From Dehalococcoidia bacterium UBA5627 (GTDB lineage Bacteria; Chloroflexota; Dehalococcoidia; Dehalococcoidales; UBA5627), in the NCBI GenBank assembly GCA_002421585.1, contig DIKD01000025.1, positions 1 to 5,814 of the forward strand: 5,814 nt of DNA, written 5' to 3'. Positions 1 through 5,053 of the stretch are shown one piece after another. Position 1 is the stretch's first letter; each line of letters begins with the position of its first letter. The position numbers and the translations under genes were made by a program. The notes beneath the pieces were generated by a model that was given only the letters and a program-made list of their open reading frames with translations, had not been told where the DNA came from and searched no databases.

Positions 1-46
1 AACATCTATTTTCGGACAGCCTGAGAACCGGTGTTATGCCCAAGCT

Positions 47-130
47 ACCCTCTCCCGAGGTGCCCTCTCTTTAATTCTCTCCCAATTTGGGAGAGAAACT
101 ATTCTCCCTCGACCTGCTATGGTAGAGGGT
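47..130. repeat. Nested palindromic intergenic repeat at the 3' end of the restriction gene
   Basis: The element is bounded by a 7-bp inverted pair, ACCCTCT at 47-53 and AGAGGGT at 124-130. Inside it is a perfect hairpin, TTCTCTCCC (75-83) against GGGAGAGAA (89-97), with an AATTT centre. A second hairpin pairs CCCTC (106-110) with GAGGG (125-129), then ACC (112-114) with GGT (121-123), and has TGCTAT in its loop. That loop contains the TAG stop (117-119) of the restriction gene. GAGGG/CCCTC-rich palindromes of this kind are, from general knowledge, multicopy intergenic elements in many bacteria, and reading through them gives peptides such as PHPDPLP. Neither hairpin is followed by a T-run on the minus strand, so I do not call an intrinsic terminator, although it may protect the mRNA 3' end. 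Copy number in the genome cannot be judged from one window. Confidence 0.7.
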
Positions 131-3107
131 CTGGGTGAGGGTTCAAAAACGCCCTTATCGTACTTTTTGCATCCCACGGGTCGCTGATTTCAATAAATGC
201 CCATTTCCCAAACCCGCCGTGATTATTTATGGCGGGCACCCATAGATTGCGTGCGGCAGCCACCTTCACCGCCTTTTCCTTCTTTTTCTCCCCGCTAACT
301 TCAACAATTAAGTTTAGAAGTTCACCATTCGCATCTTTTAAGTGTACGATAAAATCGGGATAATACTTCTTTTCTTCACCTTCGATAACATAGGGAACAG
401 TAAACTCCAACCCCTGATTTTTTACATAACAGATTACTTCATCCATATCCTCTAAAGCCTGAGCCATTTTCTGCTCCCATGATTTGGTATCGGCAACCAT
501 ATAGTTAATATGACATTTATATGGGCTTGTGGCATACACGGGACGCGTTGTATCAAAATCCACATATCTTGTCGAACCGACCTTATCATAATTACGTAAT
601 ATCGGTTTTAAAAACGCTTTTTCTTTACAATCCCATACAATCGCATTGTATATACGCTCAGCCGCAAGGTGTTTATTTTCAGTTATCAATAACATTTGTA
701 TAAAGGCATCATCTTTGATGGTGACGCATTCTTTCATCCATTCTTTGGTAATATTTACCAGTTGAGGGAATAACCACGGTCTGCGATTATCATCCTCGTT
801 GAAATACTTATCCATCAAGGTCTTTGCTATCTGAAAAACTACTTCTTGTTCACGTCTGCAACCCAGTGTCAAACGCAGTTGGTGGATAGAGTTTTCGCCC
901 ACAATCGGGGCGTTGAAAGTTTTTGTCGGTGTATATTCAGGCGACAATATCATTTTTGTATCTTGGGAAAAGGTATAAGTCAGCTTATCCTGAGGCACCT
1001 CGTATTTATATCCGGCAACATGCGGAAAAGTAATTTCACAGTCAATTCTTTCATCAAGCGCACGTATCCGTGTAACCGGATTCGGCGGTTTGGGGTCGTT
1101 GCTTGAACCGGAACACGGAATGAAGGAGAAAGGAACCCCGTAAACCTCTGCATATTCGGTTTCAAACAAGCCATCTTCGTTAACCTCGTAACTTCTGCGG
1201 CGCAAAGCGCGACCTACAACCTGCTCACAGAGTAACTGCGTACTAAATGCCCTCACACCCATAATGTGCGTAACAGTGTTTGCGTCCCAACCTTCGGTAA
1301 GCATGGATACGGAAACAACGCATTTTATATTCTCGCCTAATTTGCCCTGTTTTCCGACAGTGTTCATTACTTCACGAAGTAAATCCTCGTCTGTAAGATT
1401 TTCTGTGCTTCTTTCAGGAAAACGTTTATGGTATTCATCCTTGAATTCTTCAATGGCAAATGCGGCAATTTTTTTAAACTCACTGCTCATCGCTTCACCG
1501 GATTCCAGTTGTTCACTATCGATTAAAATAGTATTGGGACTTGCAAGCCATTGGTTGCGGCCATCGCTGTTATCAAATGTTTTAAGATTTCCGGGCACAA
1601 CTATTTCGGTTTTACCGGGTAATATCTTCGTATAACCTGCAATCCAATCATAAACGAGCTTGGATACACTGGTGTTATTACATACCACGATAAAAACAGG
1701 TGGTGTCGAACCTCTGGCTCTAGCCCCTGTATTCTGTTCCCACTGGTGGTAATATTTTTCATAATTGCCGTAGAGGCTGTTAAGAGCACCTTCGAGTTCC
1801 TTGGGTAATTTCGGGTCTCCGGTGGCATCATCTTTTAGATTGCGGCCTTTTTTAGGTAAATGGTCACGAATGTGTGCCCAAATATCGCGGTAAACCGGTG
1901 AATCCCCCTGCATCGCATCATCCGAAACAGGCACACGCGGGACTTTGACAATGCCGCTCTCGATAGCATCGATTAGGGAAAAATCAGATACTACCCAAGG
2001 GAATAATGTGCCTTCGGAATAACCGGAACCGCGTAAGAAGAAGGGGGTAGCAGACAAATCATAAATCTGTTTTATCCCCATCTTATTTTTAATTGCTTCC
2101 AAACCGGAAATCCAAACCCTGGCTTCTTTCTCTCTGTTTTCAGCTTCCTTTCGTTCATCTCCGGTCAGTTTTACATCTATAGCTTCTACTTTATGTCGAT
2201 AGCAATGATGCGCTTCATCGTTAATTACAATAATATTTTTCTTGCTACCGAATTCACGGCAGACTCTACGTACCATTTGCTCCGGTGTTTCTGTCAATGA
2301 GCTTATTTCACCATTTGCCAATATACTTTTGGTTATTTTGCCGGCTTTCACTATTTCTCGAAGTTTAAAAGCATGAAAATTGGTAATAATTATTTTCGCT
2401 CTGCATAAATCATCCATCCGAGATAGCGGAACTATGTCACGTTGTTGATAATAATTTTGCGGGTCATTGGGATAAAGCACTCTTAAACGGTCACGAATTG
2501 TAATTCCGGGTGTTACTATTAAAAACGAATCTGAAAATTTAGCATTTTGCGGGTCGGCTAACTTATTCAGCACCTGCCATGCAATAATCATCGCCATAAC
2601 AACCGTTTTTCCACTTCCGGTTGCCATCTTTAAGGCTATTCGATATAGCCCGGGATTATTGGCTTCATTTTGCTCACGGAGCGTATTCTCTATCCAATTA
2701 TCATTGAATTTGTGAGCTACTTCTGAAAGATAAATGGCGGTTTCCAATGCTTCTATCTGGCAAAAAAAGAGTTTCCGTTCTCTATCGGGATTAGTCCAAT
2801 ATTCAAGTAAGTTGCGTGTAACTTTTGTAATGCCTACATATCCGCCTTTTCGCCAGATAGCAATGCGTTCTCTTATTCGGTTAATTGTAACGTTTTCTTC
2901 AATTCTGTCCTTTGTCCATTCCGTATCAAGTGCAAGTTGCTTACCGTTATCTCTTTTTCTGGGTTGGGCAATCGGAACAAAATAAGTACTGATACGCCTG
3001 GACTCAACGATGTCATTTGTTATACCTTCGTCAGAAAAACGAAAATGGCGAGAGGGCTCGTCAAATGGAGAATTAAGAATCGGATTTTCAATCGTTTCTT
3101 GTGGCAT
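117..3107 (-). CDS. Helicase-nuclease fusion restriction enzyme (type III Res-like, BPTD_3080-type family)
   Basis: The 996-residue protein is predicted to be a cytoplasmic, ATP-driven restriction enzyme. The N-terminal region (about 1-110, with NPILNSPFDEPSRHFRF near the start) resembles what I recall of BPTD_3080-family restriction endonucleases. SF2 helicase motifs follow in order: Walker A TGSGKT (163-168, K167), DEAH (297-300), SATP (352-355), TEGWD (604-608) and QVVGRALRR (629-637). A C-terminal nuclease-like domain shows YYPDF (915-919, D918) and then EVSGEKK (936-942). The position after E-x is Ser rather than the usual Lys, with lysines following at 941-943. The ATG start is supported by AAGGAA (3114-3119) six bases upstream and by a good promoter. 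The last residues, NPHPDPLP, are coded by the adjacent repeat. The gene is AT-richer than its neighbours. No methyltransferase or specificity subunit is visible, so it is either a stand-alone enzyme or has partners outside the window. The helicase-nuclease class is secure; the exact family name and restriction activity are inference. Confidence 0.88.
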   Translation of the reverse strand: MPQETIENPILNSPFDEPSRHFRFSDEGITNDIVESRRISTYFVPIAQPRKRDNGKQLALDTEWTKDRIEENVTINRIRERIAIWRKGGYVGITKVTRNLLEYWTNPDRERKLFFCQIEALETAIYLSEVAHKFNDNWIENTLREQNEANNPGLYRIALKMATGSGKTVVMAMIIAWQVLNKLADPQNAKFSDSFLIVTPGITIRDRLRVLYPNDPQNYYQQRDIVPLSRMDDLCRAKIIITNFHAFKLREIVKAGKITKSILANGEISSLTETPEQMVRRVCREFGSKKNIIVINDEAHHCYRHKVEAIDVKLTGDERKEAENREKEARVWISGLEAIKNKMGIKQIYDLSATPFFLRGSGYSEGTLFPWVVSDFSLIDAIESGIVKVPRVPVSDDAMQGDSPVYRDIWAHIRDHLPKKGRNLKDDATGDPKLPKELEGALNSLYGNYEKYYHQWEQNTGARARGSTPPVFIVVCNNTSVSKLVYDWIAGYTKILPGKTEIVVPGNLKTFDNSDGRNQWLASPNTILIDSEQLESGEAMSSEFKKIAAFAIEEFKDEYHKRFPERSTENLTDEDLLREVMNTVGKQGKLGENIKCVVSVSMLTEGWDANTVTHIMGVRAFSTQLLCEQVVGRALRRRSYEVNEDGLFETEYAEVYGVPFSFIPCSGSSNDPKPPNPVTRIRALDERIDCEITFPHVAGYKYEVPQDKLTYTFSQDTKMILSPEYTPTKTFNAPIVGENSIHQLRLTLGCRREQEVVFQIAKTLMDKYFNEDDNRRPWLFPQLVNITKEWMKECVTIKDDAFIQMLLITENKHLAAERIYNAIVWDCKEKAFLKPILRNYDKVGSTRYVDFDTTRPVYATSPYKCHINYMVADTKSWEQKMAQALEDMDEVICYVKNQGLEFTVPYVIEGEEKKYYPDFIVHLKDANGELLNLIVEVSGEKKKEKAVKVAAARNLWVPAINNHGGFGKWAFIEISDPWDAKSTIRAFLNPHPDPLP

Positions 3108-3113
3108 TTTCTA

Positions 3114-3119
3114 TTCCTT
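3114..3119 (-). promoter_or_regulatory. Ribosome binding site of the restriction gene
   Basis: On the minus strand AAGGAA lies six bases before the ATG at 3107 (eight if only AAGG is counted as the core). It supports that start, which also gives the N-terminus expected for the family. Confidence 0.7.
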
Positions 3120-3156
3120 AATTTAATGTCCTAATCCCATAGGATATTCTGCCCGC

Positions 3157-3185
3157 ATATTACGCCTTTAACTGCCTTAAGTCAA
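3157..3185 (-). promoter_or_regulatory. Sigma70-type promoter for the restriction gene
   Basis: Read on the minus strand, a -35 box TTGACT (3180-3185, five of six consensus bases) and a -10 box TAATAT (3157-3162, four of six) are separated by exactly 17 bases. Transcription would begin near 3150, giving a leader of roughly 40 bases that includes the AAGGAA ribosome binding site. The -35 box falls inside the dyad at 3176-3193, so a protein bound there would block this promoter. Confidence 0.55.
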
Positions 3186-3193
3186 TACTTAAG
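3176..3193. promoter_or_regulatory. Candidate operator: perfect 7-bp dyad between divergent promoters
   Basis: CTTAAGT (3176-3182) and ACTTAAG (3187-3193) form a perfect inverted repeat around a four-base CAAT centre, 18 bp in all. Each half also contains the self-complementary CTTAAG. The dyad covers the -35 box of the leftward promoter and ends just before the likely -35 area of the rightward one, a position suited to a dimeric helix-turn-helix regulator acting on one or both genes. No regulator gene is in the window, so function is inferred from geometry alone. Confidence 0.4.
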
Positions 3194-3194
3194 C

Positions 3195-3224
3195 TATGCA
3201 TCTTTCTTTCTTATTCTGTATAAT
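3195..3224 (+). promoter_or_regulatory. Probable promoter for the radical SAM gene
   Basis: A perfect -10 hexamer TATAAT lies at 3219-3224 within an AT-rich tract. The best -35 candidate, TATGCA (3195-3200), matches only three of six consensus bases at 18-base spacing, so the promoter may be weak or activator-dependent. Transcription from here would give a leader of about 60 bases before the ATG at 3292. Confidence 0.45.
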
Positions 3225-3291
3225 ATATATTAACTTGCCTCGCGTTCTATCCCCCCATGACAGGTAATAAACAGGGAAAGTTTTTGTAAAA

Positions 3292-4542
3292 ATGATAAAC
3301 AAATTGTTAGACAACATCACCAAATACGAAGGCACCAAGTTTATGAAGCTTGCCGGCGAGGGGATGGACGACATCACCCCCGTATCGGACTTAAAGTCGC
3401 TGGAGGTGCCCGCCATATACGTCCACGTGCCCTTCTGCCACAAATTGTGCCCTTTTTGCTGCTTCAACAGATATTTGTTTAAGGAAGACCTGGCAAGGGC
3501 TTATTTTTTGGCTTTGAAGAAAGAACTGGATATGTATGCCGCCAAGGGCTTCAACTTTTCGGATGTCTATATCGGCGGCGGAACGCCCACTATATTGATG
3601 GACGAACTGGAATCGCTGATTGCATATCTTAGAAAACTGTATGACATCAAGAGGGTGTCGGTGGAAACGACGCCCCCGGCTATGACGCAGGAGAATATCG
3701 ACCGGCTTAAAAGCAGCGGCGTCAACCGCGTTTCGGTCGGCATTCAAAGCTTCGACGATAAGGTGCTGGAGGCGATGGGAAGGACCATTACTACCGGCGA
3801 TGATGCCAGGCAGGCGCTTATACGCTCGCAGGGGCAGTTCGATACCGTCAACTGCGATTTCATCTTCAACTTCCCCTATCAGCCCATCGAAACCTTTATC
3901 TCCGATGTCAAGACCTTTAAAGAGCTGAAAATAGACCAGGCCACATTCTATCCGCTGATGCCTTCTCCCAGAAAAAAGACCGCTATGGAAAAGAAGTTTG
4001 CCAAGGTGGATTTTACGCGTGAGGAGAAGTTTTATAAAATACTTTTGGATGAGCTGAAAAACGATGGCTACACCGTATCGACTGTGTGGTGCTTTTCGCG
4101 CGGCGACCACATGATAGATGAATACATCGTCGATTCGCCGGATTATGTGGGGGCCGGGGCGGGGTCGGTGGGGCTGGTAAACGGCAATTTCTATGTCAAT
4201 GCCTTCGCCGTCGAGAACTATATCAAGAAAATCGACCAGGATAAGTTCCCCATTATCAGATACCGCAATCTTTCCGAGCGTGAGCATATCTACTACTACT
4301 TCCTCACCAAGCTGTTCGGGATGCAGGTCAACAAGGAGCAGTTTAAGAAAGACTTCGGCAAGAATATCGACGTGCGGCTATTTAAGGAGCTGGCGGCGAT
4401 GAAGCTTTACGGGCTTTTAACCGAGGATAAGGAGAATGTCTGGGTTACCGATAAGGGTATGTTCTCCGTCAGCATTATGATGCGCAACTTCTTTGCTTCG
4501 TTGAATACGTTGCGCGAGCACTGCATCAATAACAAGCTTTAG
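3292..4542 (+). CDS. HemN/HemW-like radical SAM protein (coproporphyrinogen III oxidase-like)
   Basis: The 416-residue protein is a radical SAM enzyme expected to bind one 4Fe-4S cluster through C49, C53 and C56 (CHKLCPFC), following the family motif YVHVPFC (43-49). Other superfamily landmarks are GGGTP (95-99, SAM amine contact), ETTPP (125-129), GVNRVSVGIQSFDD (143-156), DFIFNFPYQ (189-197) and GAGAGSVG (287-294). A HemN-type C-terminal domain occupies about 320-410. The cluster Cys triplet is followed by C57 and F58, so the CxF position is Phe as in HemW-type proteins, not the extra Cys of true HemN; oxidase activity should not be assumed. About 40 residues precede the motif, longer than typical HemW and closer to HutW/ChuW-like layouts. 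HemW-type proteins act in heme insertion and HutW/ChuW types in anaerobic heme breakdown; which applies here is unknown. The ribosome binding site AGGGA (3273-3277) is 14 bases from the ATG, rather far, so an internal start at codon 18 (ATG 3343) is possible. The gene appears monocistronic, with a repeat island directly after its stop. Confidence 0.9.
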   Translation: MINKLLDNITKYEGTKFMKLAGEGMDDITPVSDLKSLEVPAIYVHVPFCHKLCPFCCFNRYLFKEDLARAYFLALKKELDMYAAKGFNFSDVYIGGGTPTILMDELESLIAYLRKLYDIKRVSVETTPPAMTQENIDRLKSSGVNRVSVGIQSFDDKVLEAMGRTITTGDDARQALIRSQGQFDTVNCDFIFNFPYQPIETFISDVKTFKELKIDQATFYPLMPSPRKKTAMEKKFAKVDFTREEKFYKILLDELKNDGYTVSTVWCFSRGDHMIDEYIVDSPDYVGAGAGSVGLVNGNFYVNAFAVENYIKKIDQDKFPIIRYRNLSEREHIYYYFLTKLFGMQVNKEQFKKDFGKNIDVRLFKELAAMKLYGLLTEDKENVWVTDKGMFSVSIMMRNFFASLNTLREHCINNKL

Positions 4543-4657
4543 GATGCCCTCATCAGTCTCGCTCTGCTCGACAGCTTCCCCTTGGGGAAGCCTTAAAAAC
4601 GCCTTCCCTCGGGGGAAGGTGGCAGACCGTTTTACGGGTCTGACGGATGAGGGATGT
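4543..4657. repeat. Multi-hairpin palindromic repeat directly after the radical SAM stop codon
   Basis: The unit starts next to the TAG stop and has imperfect terminal inversion: CCCTCATCAGTC near its left end against GACGGATGAGGG near its right. Three hairpins lie inside: GCTTCCCC (4574-4581) with GGGGAAGC (4584-4591); CCTTCCC (4602-4608) with GGGAAGG (4613-4619); and CAGACC (4623-4628) with GGTCTG (4637-4642). The layout (GATGAGGG ends, CTTCCC hairpins, GTCTGACGG) is like non-autonomous intergenic repeats that I recall from other bacterial genomes. It carries no coding sequence. A TTTT run at 4657-4660 follows the last hairpin at a distance, so any terminator role is weak, but the structured RNA could stabilise the upstream mRNA. 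Confidence 0.7.
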
Positions 4658-4676
4658 TTTATAACCCCACCCCAGA

Positions 4677-4710
4677 TGCTTCATTCGTCCATTACGAATT
4701 CAGCATGACA
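4677..4710. repeat. Small hairpin repeat of the GATGCTTC...CAGCATGACA type
   Basis: ATTCGT (4683-4688) pairs with ACGAAT (4694-4699) around CCATT, flanked by GATGCTTC on the left and TTCAGCATGACA on the right. This resembles a dispersed intergenic repeat family whose usual form has a TTCGCTACGCTCAGxATGACA core, as I remember it. It is probably a drifted copy. Confidence 0.4.
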
Positions 4711-4730
4711 GGACGTAGGGGCGACCAACA

Positions 4731-4811
4731 AAAGCCGCTCGTGGTAGAGTTGCCAAAGCCGCTCATGGTTAGCCAACTAACAGAAGCCGTTTATAAGAAG
4801 CCGTTCATAGT
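4731..4811 (+). repeat. Four imperfect direct repeats of AAGCCGYTCRTGGT
   Basis: Copies start at 4731 (AAAGCCGCTCGTGGT), 4755 (AAAGCCGCTCATGGT), 4784 (AAGCCGTTTATAAG) and 4798 (AAGCCGTTCATAGT). The spacing is irregular: 24, 29 and 14 bases. The last copy continues into the TGAGCTTGTCGAA palindrome, so the earlier ones look like left arms of the same element, duplicated and decayed. Confidence 0.55.
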
Positions 4812-4832
4812 GAGCTTGTCGAACTAAGCGGC
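4800..4832. repeat. TGAGCTTGTCGAA palindromic repeat, copy 1
   Basis: The left arm GCCGTTCATAGT (4800-4811) and right arm ACTAAGCGGC (4823-4832) are imperfect inverted arms around the core TGAGCTTGTCGAA (4811-4823). From general knowledge this core occurs in multicopy palindromes in many bacterial genomes. The core recurs in reverse orientation at 4874-4886. Confidence 0.6.
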
Positions 4833-4859
4833 GACGATAAATAAACAGGTTCAAAAATC

Positions 4860-4915
4860 CATTCGAACGACCCTTCGACAAGCTCATCCCAAGTTTGGGA
4901 CAGGTGGCGAACGGA
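4860..4915. repeat. TTCGACAAGCTCA palindromic repeat, copy 2 (inverted)
   Basis: The core TTCGACAAGCTCA (4874-4886) is the exact reverse complement of 4811-4823. It is flanked by CGAACGACC on the left and GGTGGCGAACGG on the right, a degraded arm pair. An extra small palindrome, TCCCAA-GT-TTGGGA (about 4887-4900), interrupts it on the right side, suggesting nested insertion or local rearrangement. Confidence 0.6.
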
Positions 4916-4935
4916 TTATTTTACTATTCGGGAAA

Positions 4936-4973
4936 AATTGCCGCCTCTTCCTGCTGTCGTCCTCGCAATAACA
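4936..4973 (-). repeat. Degenerate ATTGCGAGGA-type intergenic repeat
   Basis: Read on the minus strand, TGTTATTGCGAGGACGACAG followed by CAGGAAGAGG resembles a drifted copy of a dispersed repeat family that usually reads TGTCATTGCGAGGAGCGAAG. The family match is from memory and the copy is divergent. Confidence 0.4.
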
Positions 4974-4978
4974 ACCCA

Positions 4979-5007
4979 CAAAAATAACCCGGGGTATTAT
5001 TCCCGGG
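4979..5007 (-). terminator. Rho-independent terminator of the FxLyD-repeat gene
   Basis: On the minus strand, CCCGGG (5002-5007) pairs with CCCGGG (4988-4993), extendable by one G-U pair, around an AATAATA-type loop. It is followed directly by TTATTTTTG (4979-4987). It lies about 47 bases beyond the stop codon at 5054, the expected place for the end of that transcript. In the plus direction there is no good T-run, so it is unlikely to serve the radical SAM gene. Confidence 0.75.
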
Positions 5008-5053
5008 CTATCTTAATTGACTGTACTTCTATGTCGCTTCCGGCCAAACGGGA

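Larger units (their letters stand above)
4543..5053. other. Gene-free convergent intergenic region filled with repeats
   Basis: These 511 bases separate the convergent radical SAM and FxLyD-repeat genes. I find no convincing coding sequence or RNA gene on either strand. The stretch holds, in order: the multi-hairpin repeat (4543-4657); a small hairpin element (4677-4710); four imperfect direct repeats (4731-4811); two copies of a TTCGACAAGCTCA palindrome in opposite orientation (4800-4915); a degenerate ATTGCGAGGA-type repeat (about 4936-4973); and the terminator of the leftward gene (4979-5007). Only 5008-5053 shows nothing recognisable. Confidence 0.75.

Noticed and set aside
75..97. Intrinsic terminator for the restriction gene
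   Set aside because: The hairpin is perfect, but the minus-strand sequence after it is TTAAAGAGAGGG with no T-run, so it is listed only as part of the repeat.
1264..1635. A 123-codon plus-strand open frame inside the restriction gene
   Set aside because: It lies opposite conserved helicase motif V (TEGWD), is Ser-rich low-complexity, and has no ribosome binding site or family resemblance.
3391..4287. A 298-codon minus-strand open frame opposite the radical SAM gene
   Set aside because: It is antisense to a gene with clear catalytic motifs, its composition is an Arg/His/Ile-rich mirror of that gene's codons, and it has no recognisable domain.
4731..4811. Possible short CRISPR array from the regular AAGCCG repeats
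   Set aside because: The repeats are only about 14 bases and imperfect, the spacing is 24, 29 and 14 bases, no cas gene is present, and the units match a palindromic element's arm.
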